A stretch of DNA of 61,809 nucleotides from Egibacteraceae bacterium (GCA_030446745.1 JAUJMS010000006.1:85927-147735); one strand, 5' to 3'. Numbered from the stretch's first letter, positions 17,712 to 26,395 are shown. A program made the numbers and translations. The notes: generated by a model from the sequence alone, not told the origin.

Positions 17712-18973
17712 GGGGACGGTGACTCCGACGGCGTCCCCGCGGGCGCGGCGGCGCGCCCGGCCTGTGACCGGTACTCGGCGACGGCGGCGCGCGCCTCGGT
17801 CATGTCGGCGACGTTGATGCCGGCGCGGATGCGTTCCTGTCGCCGCGGCGGCAGGTCCGCCACGACGACGTCGGTGGTCTCGCGCACGCGGTACAGCGCG
17901 ACGCCCGCCACCTCCTGGGGCAGGCCGTTGTAGATCGCGACGCGCCCGTCGTCGCTGGCACCGATGAAAAACGCTCGCGACAGCAGCAGCCAGCCGCCGG
18001 CGCCGAGGACCGCGAGCAGGATCACCACGCCGGTGAGAAACGCGAGGACGCGCCCGACGCGCGACGGCGGCTTGGGACCGCGCCGAGGGGCGGTCGCGCG
18101 GTCGCCGTAGCGCCCCATGTCGGCGGCCCAGTCGTGGCTTGCCGATTCCGGGCGCGTACGGATCGCGATGCTCGGTCGCGGCGGATCGGCCGGCAACCCG
18201 GCGGTGACCTGGCCGTCGTCCCCGGCGCCGTGGCCGTCGCCGTCGACGCGCAGCAGGACGACGGTGATGTTGTCCGGTCCGCCACGGTCGTTGGCCAGCG
18301 CGAGCAGGTCGCGCACGGCGTCCTCGCCGTCGGGGGTGGCGGTCAGCACGTCGGCGATCGCCCGGTCGTCGACCGGACCGGTCAGCCCGTCCGAGCACAC
18401 CAGGATCTGGTCGCCGGGCTGGAGCACGAGCGGGCCGAGCGTGTCGACGTCGATGTCGTCGTCCACCCCGATGGCGCGCGTGATGACGCTGCGTTGGGGG
18501 TGGGTGGCGATCTCGTCGCGCGACAGCCGCCCGTCCTGGACGAGCTGCTCGACGAGCGTGTGGTCGACCGTGAGCTGGTCCATGCCCTCGGCGCGGCGCA
18601 GCAGGTAGGCGCGGCTGTCACCGACGTGGGCGAGGTGCAGGGCGCCGTCGCGCACGAGCACCGCCGTCAGTGTCGTGCCCATGCCGGCGTGGCGCGGGTT
18701 GCTCGACGCCTCGCGCATGACGGCGCCGTTGGCCGCCTCGACGGCGGCCTCGAGCGCCTCCGTGGCGGCCCGTGCGTCGTCGAACGTCTGGCCGTCGAGC
18801 GCGCGGATCGGTTCCAGCGCCATCTTCGAGGCGACCTCGCCGGCGTTGTGGCCGCCCATGCCGTCGGCGACGGCGAACACCGTCGCACCCGCGAACAGGT
18901 TGTCCTCGTTGCCGTCCCGGACCAGTCCCACGTCCGAGCCGGTGTACGCGGTGACGTGCAGCGGCGGGCTCAC
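17708..18973 (-). CDS. pstP: PP2C-type Ser/Thr phosphatase PstP
   Basis: 421 aa metal-dependent phosphatase that reverses PknB phosphorylation. The cytosolic PP2C domain (about 5-240) has the metal-binding motifs RDGNEDN, ADGMGGHNAGEVAS, HVGDSRAYLL, CSDGLTG and RGGPDNITVVLLR. A variable linker follows, then one TM helix (about 300-322) and an extracellular domain of about 100 residues ending in a Pro/Ala/Ser-rich tail. This is the usual architecture of actinobacterial PstP. It overlaps fhaB upstream and ftsW/rodA downstream by 4 bp each. Confidence 0.95.
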   Translation of the reverse strand: MSPPLHVTAYTGSDVGLVRDGNEDNLFAGATVFAVADGMGGHNAGEVASKMALEPIRALDGQTFDDARAATEALEAAVEAANGAVMREASSNPRHAGMGTTLTAVLVRDGALHLAHVGDSRAYLLRRAEGMDQLTVDHTLVEQLVQDGRLSRDEIATHPQRSVITRAIGVDDDIDVDTLGPLVLQPGDQILVCSDGLTGPVDDRAIADVLTATPDGEDAVRDLLALANDRGGPDNITVVLLRVDGDGHGAGDDGQVTAGLPADPPRPSIAIRTRPESASHDWAADMGRYGDRATAPRRGPKPPSRVGRVLAFLTGVVILLAVLGAGGWLLLSRAFFIGASDDGRVAIYNGLPQEVAGVALYRVRETTDVVVADLPPRRQERIRAGINVADMTEARAAVAEYRSQAGRAAAPAGTPSESPSP

Positions 18974-19443
18974 CTGCGCACCTGCACGACGGTGCGGCCG
19001 ATGCCCAGCTGGTCACCGGCGGCCAGCGGCGTCGGTGTCGTGACCCGCACCTGGTTGAGGAAGGTCCCGTTGGTCGAGCCGAGGTCGCTGACCACCCACC
19101 CGTCGCCGTTGCGGAACACCCGAGCGTGCGCGTCGCTGACGTACTCGTCGTTCAGGGCCACGGTGCTGCTGTCGGCGCGACCGAAGGTGATGTCGGACGC
19201 GTCCAGCGGCACGACGCGCGGTCGCCCCTCCGGCGTGTGGACGACGAGTTCGCCCGGCGCAGCGCGTGACCGCTTGCGCCGGCCGGGCGCGGGGGCGGGG
19301 GCGGGGCGGTGACTCGCCGGCACGGCCGTCGCCGGCGCGGCGCGCGCGACGTCGCGCAGCACGGCACGCACTGCGCGGGCGACGAACAGGTAGAGCAGCA
19401 GCAGCAGGACCGCCTGCACCAGGGTCAGCACGATCGGCGGCAC
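18970..19443 (-). CDS. fhaB: FHA-domain membrane protein FhaB (FipA-like)
   Basis: 157 aa, GTG start at 19443. An N-terminal TM helix (about 5-25) is followed by an Ala/Pro linker, then a C-terminal FHA domain (about 75-157) with the phosphothreonine-binding elements ITFGRAxxS, VSDAHARVF and LGSTNGTFLN. FhaB-type proteins bind phosphorylated partners of the PknB system at the division site. Encoded 2 bp from fhaA and overlapping pstP by 4 bp. Confidence 0.93.
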   Translation of the reverse strand: MPPIVLTLVQAVLLLLLYLFVARAVRAVLRDVARAAPATAVPASHRPAPAPAPGRRKRSRAAPGELVVHTPEGRPRVVPLDASDITFGRADSSTVALNDEYVSDAHARVFRNGDGWVVSDLGSTNGTFLNQVRVTTPTPLAAGDQLGIGRTVVQVRR

Positions 19444-19445
19444 GC

Positions 19446-20249
19446 CTAGCCGTCCACCGCGAACGATAGGGCGACCCCGCCCAGCTCCAGGCGGTCACCG
19501 TCGGCCAGCTCGGCGGTCGTGACCGGGGCGCCGTTGACCCGCACACCGTTGGTCGAGCCCAGGTCTTCGACCGACCAGCGGTCGCCTTCGCGGGAGATGC
19601 GCGCGTGACGTCGCGACACCGAGGGGTCGTTCAGCGTCACGTCGCACTCGGGCAGCCGCCCGAGCGTCGCGGTGGCGCCCACCGGGTAGCGCCGGCCGCC
19701 GTCGACGGCGACGAGGGCGGCACCGTCGCTGTCAGGCCGGCGCAGCACACTCGTGTGCCCGCCGTCGTCGGCCCTCGGCGCCGGGCGGGGCGCGGCCGCC
19801 GCCGGGCCTGCTGCAGCGCGACGGTTGAGCGCCGGCGCGGCGCGGTTCGCCGCTGGGGCGGGGGCGGCTGCCCGGTCAGTCGGCGCCTCGATCTTGCCGC
19901 GCAGCTCGTAGGTGCCGACCGTCACCGTCTCGACCGGGCGCAGCTCGACGCGCACCGGCCCGTGCAGGCGCCAGCTCCGCGACGCGGCGGTCTGCTTCAC
20001 GACCGCGGCCAGCTCGGTCTTCAGCGACGCGGCGAACCCCTCGAAGCGCGCGTAGTCGTCCGGCGACAGCTCGAAGCGGTAGACGTTGGGGACGAACACG
20101 CCGTCGAGCCCCACCTGCTGGAAGCTCTGCGCGTAGCGCTGCAGCGCCTTGGCGAGCTCGACCGGTTGCAGCCCGGAGCGGAAGACGCGGGCGAAGAACC
20201 CCTCGACCGCCCCTTCGAGGCGCTTCTCGAAGTCCCGCAGTATCGCCAC
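19446..20249 (-). CDS. fhaA: FHA-domain protein FhaA with N-terminal DUF3662 domain
   Basis: 267 aa, GTG start at 20249. The N-terminal DUF3662 domain (about 1-125; EKRLEGAVEGFFARVFRSGLQPVELAKAL) is followed by an Ala/Pro-rich linker and a C-terminal FHA domain (about 180-267) with ATLGRLPECD, VSRRHARI and LGSTNGVRVNG. FhaA binds phosphorylated MviN-type pseudokinase and PbpA in mycobacteria, regulating wall synthesis. It is the first gene of the leftward signalling/wall operon, whose promoter should lie in the spacer of about 80 bp towards the tRNA gene. Confidence 0.94.
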   Translation of the reverse strand: MAILRDFEKRLEGAVEGFFARVFRSGLQPVELAKALQRYAQSFQQVGLDGVFVPNVYRFELSPDDYARFEGFAASLKTELAAVVKQTAASRSWRLHGPVRVELRPVETVTVGTYELRGKIEAPTDRAAAPAPAANRAAPALNRRAAAGPAAAAPRPAPRADDGGHTSVLRRPDSDGAALVAVDGGRRYPVGATATLGRLPECDVTLNDPSVSRRHARISREGDRWSVEDLGSTNGVRVNGAPVTTAELADGDRLELGGVALSFAVDG

Positions 20250-20285
20250 GACCCCGAGTCTAGAGGCGCCCCGCCGCGGCGCCGA

Positions 20286-20313
20286 TTGTCCGCCCGAACC
20301 CCGCTGGTAGACT
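20286..20313 (+). promoter_or_regulatory. Candidate promoter of tRNA-Leu
   Basis: TTGTCC (20286-20291) and TAGACT (20308-20313), 16 bp apart, resemble a housekeeping sigma-70-type promoter. The -10 ends 15 nt before the mature tRNA 5' end, a plausible distance for a short leader. Position and spacing are the only support. Confidence 0.4.
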
Positions 20314-20328
20314 CCCCGGCTGTCGCTC

Positions 20329-20412
20329 GGGCGAGTGGCGGAATAGGCAGACGCGCAGGCTTCAGGTGCCTGTGTCCTTCGGGATGTGGGGGTTCAAGTC
20401 CCCCCTCGCCCA
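20329..20412 (+). tRNA. tRNA-Leu (anticodon CAG)
   Basis: 84 nt, class II tRNA. Acceptor stem GGGCGAG (20329-20335) pairs with CTCGCCC (20405-20411), discriminator A at 20412. The anticodon loop TTCAGGT (20361-20367) gives CAG at 20363-20365. The extended variable arm and the T-arm GGGGG-TTCAAGT-CCCCC are present. CCA is not encoded. It decodes CTG, the main Leu codon in a GC-rich genome. A tRNA-Leu beside fhaA is also found in mycobacteria. Confidence 0.95.
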
Positions 20413-20503
20413 CCCCACGTTGCGTGGACCCTTCGGCGGCATCTCGCCGATTCCGTCCAGGCGACGCGCACGCCGCCCCGGTCAGCGCCCGCCATCTTGC
20501 AGG

Positions 20504-21166
20504 TCACCGCCGGCGGGGGGCGCGGGGCATCGGGCCCTTCGGCACTGGCAGGTCGCTGTCGCCGAGGGCCTGGAGGCGGGTGTCGAGCGCCCTCGCGGCG
20601 TCGGGCTTGATCCGGCGAGGCAGCTTGGCCAGGGACGCCTGGAGCTGGCGCAGCGGTACCTGGCCGGCGCCGTCGCCGACGCTGATCTCGTGGACCGGGA
20701 CGTCGCCGACGATGCGCGCCATCCGCCGGCGCTCCTGACGCAGCAGCGCCGTGACACGCGCCGGTGCTCCCTCGCCGACCATCACCACACCGGCGCGCCC
20801 CACCGCTCGGTGGACGAAGTCCTGCTTGCGCGTGTAGGCGACGGCCGGCGTCACGCGCCAGCCGCGCAACGACTGGAGCACCGCCGCGGCCGCCCCTGGC
20901 TTGCCCGCGATCGAGCCGAGTGCTGCGGCCGAGGTCCGCCGGCCGAACACCAAAAGGCCCGCGAGCAACGCGAGCACCACACCGAAGACCGCCCCGGCAG
21001 CCGGGCGCCCGGCGACGACGCCGGCCACGAGGCAGACCGCCAGGACCGCGAGCGGGACGCCCACGACCAGCGGTACGAGCTTCGGGTCGACGGCACGCGT
21101 GTTGGCGAACGCCAGCCGCAACTGGCTCATCCGTTGCCGGAATGCTGCGCCGCGGATCGAGGCCAT
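20504..21166 (-). CDS. DUF4191 family membrane protein
   Basis: 220 aa. Two TM helices (about 31-50 and 53-72) lie between an N-terminal basic stretch (RQRMSQLRLAFANTRAVDPKLVP) and a soluble C-terminal domain with GRRTSAAALGSIAGKPGAAAAVLQSLRGWRVTPAVAYTRKQDFVHRAVGRAGVVMVGEG. This pattern is that of DUF4191, widespread in Actinobacteria and often near lipoate genes. Function is unknown; no lipA/lipB is in the window. The alternative start at the Met 12 codons downstream is less likely. Confidence 0.85.
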   Translation of the reverse strand: MASIRGAAFRQRMSQLRLAFANTRAVDPKLVPLVVGVPLAVLAVCLVAGVVAGRPAAGAVFGVVLALLAGLLVFGRRTSAAALGSIAGKPGAAAAVLQSLRGWRVTPAVAYTRKQDFVHRAVGRAGVVMVGEGAPARVTALLRQERRRMARIVGDVPVHEISVGDGAGQVPLRQLQASLAKLPRRIKPDAARALDTRLQALGDSDLPVPKGPMPRAPRRR

Positions 21167-21297
21167 GGACGCATGCTAGGCACCGTCGCGGCGGGCCGCC
21201 GCCCCGTCGGCCGGGCGCGCGCGGGCGGTTCGGTAGGTTACCGGGCGGTACACGGGGGTAGGGAGCGGCCCTGTCAGCCCGCGGTCGGAGGGTTGCT

Positions 21298-22617
21298 TTG
21301 GGGATCGAGTTCGTCGGCGCGTTCGAGAGCACGTACCAGCCGGCGCATGACGTGGACGTGGCCGAGAGCACCGGCCACGCCGCGACCTGGGCTGCCGACC
21401 TGCGGTTGCTGCGCGACTGCGGGGTGCGCCGGCTGCGCTACCCGGTGCGGTGGCACCGCGTCGAGCCGTCCCCCGGCACGTACGACTGGGCGGCGACCGA
21501 CGCCGTGCTCGGCCACCTCGCCGACCGCGGCATGACGCCCATCGTCGACCTGGTGCATCACACCAGCTACCCGCGCTGGTTGACCGGGGGCTTCGCCGAT
21601 CCCCGCTTCGGTGCCGCGTACCTGCGCTACTGCGAGGCCTTCGCGCGTCGCTACCCGGACACGACCGCCTACACGCTGTTCAACGAGCCGTTCTCGACGC
21701 TGTTTTTGGCCGGTCACGAGGGCCTGTGGCCGCCGTACCACCAGGGCATCGAGGCGTTCGTCGCGATCCTTCGCAACGTGCTGCCGGCGTTCGGCGAGGC
21801 GGTGCGGCTCTACCGCGAGCTGCTTCCCGCCGCCGCCCACGTCTACGTCGACACCTGTGAGCGCCACACCCACGACGGCAGCGGTCCTGGAGGCGACTAC
21901 GCCGCGTTCGCCAACGACCGCCGCTTCTTCGTGCTCGACGCCATGCTCGGCCGGTCGTTCGCCGCCGACCCCTTCGCCGCCGCGGTCGCCGCCGCCGGCG
22001 GTGAGTCGCTGCTCGACTTGGAGCCCGCCCCGATCGACGTGCTCGGCCTGGACTACTACGCCCACTCGCAGTGGCACTTCGGGGCCGACGCCGGCTGCAC
22101 GCCGACGCCACGACCGCCAGGCCTCGCCGCGGTCATCGTCGAGTACTGGGAGCGCTACGCGACCCCGTGCATGCTCAGCGAGACGAACATCCGCGGATTC
22201 CCGAGCGACCGCGCGACGTGGCTGAAGTACACGCTCGAGCAGTGTGAGCTCGCTCGCGACGCCGGCGTCGCGCTGGACGGCTACTGCTGGTTTCCCTTCA
22301 TCGACTCGTGCGACTGGGACTCCCTGCTGTACTACTGCGACGGCAACGTCGACCCGGTCGGCGTCTACTGGCTCGACGACACCCTCGCGCGGCGGCCGTC
22401 GTCGATGTCGCGCGCCTACGCTGCCGCGGCCGCCGGTACACCCGCCGCCGACCTGCCGGCGTACGAGCTGCGCCCGCCGGTGTCGCGGTGGCTCGCCGGC
22501 TACGCCGACCAGATGGCGCACTGGGACTGGCAGCCACCACCGGACGACGAGCGCGGCGCCGAGAGCGCCGAGGCCGACATCGAATTCGAGCTGAGGATCC
22601 GCGATGCCACCCAATGA
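21298..22617 (+). CDS. Clan GH-A (GH1-like) glycoside hydrolase family protein
   Basis: 439 aa from a TTG start at 21298, preceded by GGAGGG. It has a (beta/alpha)8 hydrolase pattern: LRYPVRWHRVEPSPGTYDW, IVDLVHHTSYPRWL, the acid/base Glu130 in LFNEPF, and the probable nucleophile Glu295 in MLSETNIRG. This is the spacing of retaining GH-A enzymes, near beta-glucosidases. There is no signal peptide, so it should act in the cytosol. First gene of a tight operon with a glycosyltransferase (14-bp overlap), a UDP-galactopyranose-mutase-like flavoprotein and a sulfotransferase, suggesting it trims or remodels a glycan made by this operon. Confidence 0.82.
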   Translation: MGIEFVGAFESTYQPAHDVDVAESTGHAATWAADLRLLRDCGVRRLRYPVRWHRVEPSPGTYDWAATDAVLGHLADRGMTPIVDLVHHTSYPRWLTGGFADPRFGAAYLRYCEAFARRYPDTTAYTLFNEPFSTLFLAGHEGLWPPYHQGIEAFVAILRNVLPAFGEAVRLYRELLPAAAHVYVDTCERHTHDGSGPGGDYAAFANDRRFFVLDAMLGRSFAADPFAAAVAAAGGESLLDLEPAPIDVLGLDYYAHSQWHFGADAGCTPTPRPPGLAAVIVEYWERYATPCMLSETNIRGFPSDRATWLKYTLEQCELARDAGVALDGYCWFPFIDSCDWDSLLYYCDGNVDPVGVYWLDDTLARRPSSMSRAYAAAAAGTPAADLPAYELRPPVSRWLAGYADQMAHWDWQPPPDDERGAESAEADIEFELRIRDATQ

Positions 22618-23719
22618 GCTCGTCGTGCTGTCCCACTTGCGCTGGACCTGGGTGTGGCAGCGTCCGCAGCACCTGATCTCTCGGCTTGCGGCAACGCGGC
22701 GGACGTGGTTCGTCGAGGAGCCGCTACCCGCCGACGTCACGGCGCCGCGCCTGTGCTCGCAGGACGACGGGCCGGTCACCCGCGTCTGGCTGGAGGTTCC
22801 ACACCCGGGGCGTCACGTCTACTTCGACGACCCGGTGGCGGCCGCCTACGCGGATGCGTTGACCTCGCTGCTCGGCGCGCCCGACGCCCCGCGCACGGTG
22901 TGGCTGTACACGCCGCTCGCGCTGCGGCTCGGTGAGGCACTCGAGCCCACGGTCGTCATCTACGACGTCATGGACGACCTCGCCTCGTTCAAGTCGGCCA
23001 GCCCCGCGCTGCGTGAGAGCCAGCGCGCGACGCTGGACCGCGCCGACGTCGTGTTCACCGGCGGCCGGTCGTTGCACCGCGGGGTCACCGCGCTGCGGCC
23101 CAGCGGCGTCCACCTGTTCCCCAGTGGCGTGGAGGCCGGCCACTTCGCGGCGGCGCAACGAGTTCCTGCCGCCGGCCGCCGCCCGGTCGCCGGCTACGTC
23201 GGCGTCATCGACGAGCGCGTGGACCTCGACCTGATCGCGCAGCTCGCGGCCGCGTTGCCGGACTGGGACGTCGTTGTCGTCGGACCGGTCGCCAAGATCG
23301 ACCCCGCGGCGTTGCCGCAGGCGCCGAATTTGCACTACTCCGGCCCGCGCCCCTACGGGGAACTGCCGGCGGTGCTCGGCGGCTTCGACGTGGCGCTGAT
23401 GCCGTTAGCGTTCCACGAGGCGACCCGCTCGATCAGCCCGACCAAGACCCTCGAGTACCTCGCCGCCGGGCTGCCGGTGGTGTCGACCGCGGTGCCCGAC
23501 GTCGTGACCGACTACGGCTCGGTGGTGACGATCGCCGCCGACGCCCGCGGCTTCGCGGCGGCCTGCGAGGCGTTGCGGACCGGGCGCCCGCCCGAGCAGG
23601 AGCCGGCCGTTGCGGCGTTGCTGCGCCGCCACAGCTGGGACGGCATCGCGGCCCGCATGGACACGCTGCTCGACCGCGCACTAGACGCCGCGAGCGCCCC
23701 CGAAGAGGAGACGGCATGA
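22604..23719 (+). CDS. GT-B glycosyltransferase (family 1/4-like, TuaH-like)
   Basis: 371 aa. The N-terminal half starts VVLSHLRWTWVWQRPQHLISRLA, the entry typical of this GT-B group. It also has VIYDVMDDLASFKSASPALRESQRATLDRADVVFTGGRSLH. The C-terminal nucleotide-sugar domain shows YVGVIDERVDLDLIAQLAAALPDWDVVVVGP and the donor-binding block ISPTKTLEYLAAGLPVVSTAVPDV. It overlaps the upstream hydrolase by 14 bp and the downstream flavoprotein by 4 bp. Donor sugar unknown; the mutase-like neighbour makes UDP-galactofuranose a reasonable guess. Confidence 0.88.
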   Translation: MPPNELVVLSHLRWTWVWQRPQHLISRLAATRRTWFVEEPLPADVTAPRLCSQDDGPVTRVWLEVPHPGRHVYFDDPVAAAYADALTSLLGAPDAPRTVWLYTPLALRLGEALEPTVVIYDVMDDLASFKSASPALRESQRATLDRADVVFTGGRSLHRGVTALRPSGVHLFPSGVEAGHFAAAQRVPAAGRRPVAGYVGVIDERVDLDLIAQLAAALPDWDVVVVGPVAKIDPAALPQAPNLHYSGPRPYGELPAVLGGFDVALMPLAFHEATRSISPTKTLEYLAAGLPVVSTAVPDVVTDYGSVVTIAADARGFAAACEALRTGRPPEQEPAVAALLRRHSWDGIAARMDTLLDRALDAASAPEEETA

Positions 23720-25104
23720 CCCGTGATCCGCGCATCGTCATCATCGGCGCCGGCCCGACCGGCCTCGGAGCGGGCTACCGCCTGCAGGAACTCGGGTACG
23801 GCGACTGGGTGATGCTGGAAGCCAACGACTACGTCGGCGGCCTCGCGACGTCGTTCACCGACGAGGCCGGGTTCACGTGGGACATCGGCGGCCACGTGAT
23901 GTTCAGCCACTATCCGTACTACGACGAGCTCGTGGACCGGCTGATGGGCGACCAGTACTCGACGCTGCACCGCGAGGCATGGGTGTGGATGGAGAATCGC
24001 TTCATCCCGTACCCGTTCCAGAACAACATCGGGGGCCTGGAGCCGCAGACGGTCTACGAGTGTCTGACGGGCGCGATCCGCGCCGCCCGCGACGCCGGCG
24101 CCACGACCCCGGCGAACTTCCGCGAGTGGGTGCTCGCCACCATGGGGCAGGGCATCGCCGACCACTTCATGATCCCGTACAACTACAAGGTCTGGGCGAC
24201 GCCCGCCGAGCAGATGAGCTTCAACTGGATCGGCGAGCGGGTGTCGGTCGTCGACGTCGAGGACCTGCTGCGCAACGTGCTGTTCGACAAGCCGGAGAAG
24301 CAGTGGGGGCCCAACAGCACGTTCAAGTACCCGCTCCACGGTGGTACCGGCTTCCTCTACGACGGCATGCGCAAGTTCGTCGAGGACCACCTGGAGCTCA
24401 ACTGCGCGGTGGTGTCGGTCGATCCGGTGGCCAAGGTCGTGCGCACCGACGACGGCCGTGACTTCAACTACGACGTCTTGCTGTCGACGATGCCGCTGAA
24501 CAAGCTGATCCGCGTCACCGAGTCGCCTCCGACCGCGGTCGTCGAGGCCACGAAGGGCTTGGTTTTCAGTGGCAGCCACATCGTGGGCATCGGGGTCGAC
24601 CGGCCCGTCGACAGCGACAAGAACTGGATCTACTTCCCAGAGCCGGACGTGCCGTTCTACCGGGTCACGTACCTCTCCAACTACTCGCCATACCTGACCG
24701 CCAAGCACGGCCAGTTCAGCCTGCTGACCGAGACGTCGCACTCGTCGTACAAGGCGGAGGACCCGGCCACCATCGTCGACCGCGTCGTCGACGGCCTGGT
24801 CACCACCGGGCTGCTGCGCGAGTCCGACCGCGAGCTGATCGTCAGCCGCTGGCGCTGCTCGCCGGCGATGACCTACCCCGTCCCAAGCGTCGGCCGCGAC
24901 GCGGCGCTCGGCACCATCCAGCCGTGGCTGCGCGACCACGACATCTGGTCGCGGGGGCGCTTCGGCGGTTGGCTGTACGAGATCGGCAACATGGACCACT
25001 CGTGCATGCAGGGCGTCGAGTTCGTCAACGCGGTGGTGCACGGCGAGCCGGAGACCGTGTGGATCCCCCGCGGCGAGGGCGCCGCCGGCCAGGGCATCCG
25101 CTGA
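23716..25104 (+). CDS. UDP-galactopyranose-mutase-like FAD protein
   Basis: 462 aa flavoprotein. An N-terminal Rossmann motif IIGAGPTGLGAGYRLQELG and the acidic end of beta-2 (MLEANDYVGGLA) bind FAD. FTWDIGGHVMFSHYPYYDELVD and RFIPYPFQNNIGGL resemble UDP-galactopyranose mutase and its uncharacterised relatives, often annotated as protoporphyrinogen-oxidase-like. The C-terminal WLYEIGNMDHSCMQGVEFVNAVV is the second FAD-binding segment. UGM converts UDP-Galp to UDP-Galf. This branch is longer than classical Glf (about 370-390 aa), so the substrate may differ. Start ATG 23716 overlaps the glycosyltransferase stop by 4 bp. Confidence 0.82.
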   Translation: MTRDPRIVIIGAGPTGLGAGYRLQELGYGDWVMLEANDYVGGLATSFTDEAGFTWDIGGHVMFSHYPYYDELVDRLMGDQYSTLHREAWVWMENRFIPYPFQNNIGGLEPQTVYECLTGAIRAARDAGATTPANFREWVLATMGQGIADHFMIPYNYKVWATPAEQMSFNWIGERVSVVDVEDLLRNVLFDKPEKQWGPNSTFKYPLHGGTGFLYDGMRKFVEDHLELNCAVVSVDPVAKVVRTDDGRDFNYDVLLSTMPLNKLIRVTESPPTAVVEATKGLVFSGSHIVGIGVDRPVDSDKNWIYFPEPDVPFYRVTYLSNYSPYLTAKHGQFSLLTETSHSSYKAEDPATIVDRVVDGLVTTGLLRESDRELIVSRWRCSPAMTYPVPSVGRDAALGTIQPWLRDHDIWSRGRFGGWLYEIGNMDHSCMQGVEFVNAVVHGEPETVWIPRGEGAAGQGIR

Positions 25105-25110
25105 CCGGGC

Positions 25111-25893
25111 GTGGCCACTCCCAACTTTCTCGTCGTCGGGGCCGCCAAGGCCGGAACGACCGCGGTCTACGACTATCTGCGCCAGCATCCCGACGTCTAC
25201 ATGAGCCCGCTGAAGGAGACCAACTACCTGGCGCTGCGGGGCCGGCGGCCTGACTACCGCGGTCCGGGCGACGACGCGACGATCAACCGGCTGTCGATCA
25301 CCACCGCCAGCGGCTACGCGGCGCAGTTCGCGGGCGTGACGACCGAGGCCGCGGTCGGCGAGGCGTCGCCGCTGTACCTGTACGACCCCGAGGTGCCGGG
25401 GCGGGTGGACGACCACGTCCCGGGTGCCAACGTGCTCGTGGTGCTTCGCCATCCCGTCGAGCGGGCCTACTCGGCGTTCCTGCACGCCAGGCGCGACGGC
25501 CGCGAGCCGCTGGGCGACTTCGCCGCGGCGCTGGCTGACGAGCCAGCCCGGGTGCGCGCCGGCTGGGAGCACCTGTGGCACTACGCCGGCATGGGCTTCT
25601 ACGCCGCGCAGCTGGAGCGCTGGTACGCCGCGGTCGGGCGCGATCGCGTCCACGTGTTCCTCCACGGCGAGCTGGAGGCGGACCCGGTTGGCGCGCTGCG
25701 CGGCTGCTTTGCCTTCCTCGGCGTGGACGACACCTTCGTGCCCGACACGCGCGTGCGCTCCAACGTGTCGAGCACCACCGGGGCGCCGCCGTTGGACGGC
25801 GGCGTCCGCGCGGCGTTGGTTGACGTCTACCGCGACGACGTCGCCCGCCTGCAGGGGCTGCTCGAGCGCGACCTCAGCCCCTGGCTGCGCTGA
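25111..25893 (+). CDS. PAPS-dependent sulfotransferase
   Basis: 260 aa from GTG 25111, 6 bp after the flavoprotein. The 5'-phosphosulfate loop AAKAGTTAVYDYLRQHPDVYMSPLKETNYL is at residues 11-40, and the 3'-phosphate motif appears as VVLRHPVERAYSAFLHARR. These two elements define the cytosolic-type sulfotransferase fold. The enzyme transfers sulfate from PAPS to a hydroxyl of a sugar or lipid. As the last gene of the glycan operon it probably decorates the product made by the upstream glycosyltransferase. Confidence 0.9.
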   Translation: MATPNFLVVGAAKAGTTAVYDYLRQHPDVYMSPLKETNYLALRGRRPDYRGPGDDATINRLSITTASGYAAQFAGVTTEAAVGEASPLYLYDPEVPGRVDDHVPGANVLVVLRHPVERAYSAFLHARRDGREPLGDFAAALADEPARVRAGWEHLWHYAGMGFYAAQLERWYAAVGRDRVHVFLHGELEADPVGALRGCFAFLGVDDTFVPDTRVRSNVSSTTGAPPLDGGVRAALVDVYRDDVARLQGLLERDLSPWLR

Positions 25894-25908
25894 GCCGCCG
25901 AGGCGGCT
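25893..25908. terminator. Hairpin at the end of the glycan operon
   Basis: AGCCGCC (25893-25899) pairs with GGCGGCT (25902-25908) directly behind the sulfotransferase stop. There is no T-tract, which is common for terminators in high-GC actinobacteria. Weak evidence on its own. Confidence 0.4.
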
Positions 25909-26074
25909 GGCTACTGCTGCGCGAGGCGGCAGATGAAACGGTCCGCCTCGGCGGCGGCGGACTTGACGTTGAGCTTGGCCAGCCAGGAGGCGTCGAACTC
26001 CTGCACGCTGCGTGCCGGACGCTTCACGCGGTGGCCGGGCCATCGGGGTTACCGTGGCGTGAGGAGGTCAGCGC

Positions 26075-26377
26075 GTGCACAAGTGGCGTCCGCACCACGA
26101 CGACGGCGTCGCGCTGCGTGGCGCCCGCCGCGGCGGCCACGCGGTGGCCGCCGGCGGGGCGGCGGTCGTCGCGGCGCTGCTCGCCGCGGTGCTCGGCTGG
26201 CGCCCGCTCGGCGGCGACGGCACCGTTGCGGTCCTGGTGGTCGGCGGGGTGGCGTTGACCGCGACGCTGCTCGTGCTCGGCCCGCGGTCGACCGCGTGTG
26301 CCGTGCGCCGCGGCGCGGCGGGGGCGCTGTGCGCGGTGACGCTGCTGTCCGCCGCCTGGCTCGCGCTCAGCCGGTAG
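26075..26377 (+). CDS. Small three-TM membrane protein of unknown function
   Basis: 100 aa from GTG 26075 with a strong GAGGAGG (26061-26067) ahead of it. A polar, histidine-rich N-terminus (HKWRPHHDDG) precedes three hydrophobic helices (about 24-42, 49-68 and 79-97). No family recognised. It is the only gene between the sulfotransferase and the leftward LVIVD gene, which converges on it 18 bp downstream. Confidence 0.65.
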   Translation: MHKWRPHHDDGVALRGARRGGHAVAAGGAAVVAALLAAVLGWRPLGGDGTVAVLVVGGVALTATLLVLGPRSTACAVRRGAAGALCAVTLLSAAWLALSR

Positions 26378-26395
26378 ACGATCGCCTTCGCAGGG

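Noticed and set aside
25911-26027. Minus-strand 38-aa frame (GTG 26027, ends at TAG 25911) with a protein-like sequence ending in FICRLAQQ.
   Set aside because: No ribosome-binding site, no known family and very short. It may be a chance frame or a tail fragment of a lost gene.
23512-26043. Long minus-strand open frame (843 codons) over the glycan operon.
   Set aside because: Antisense shadow; the plus strand encodes four families with intact catalytic motifs.
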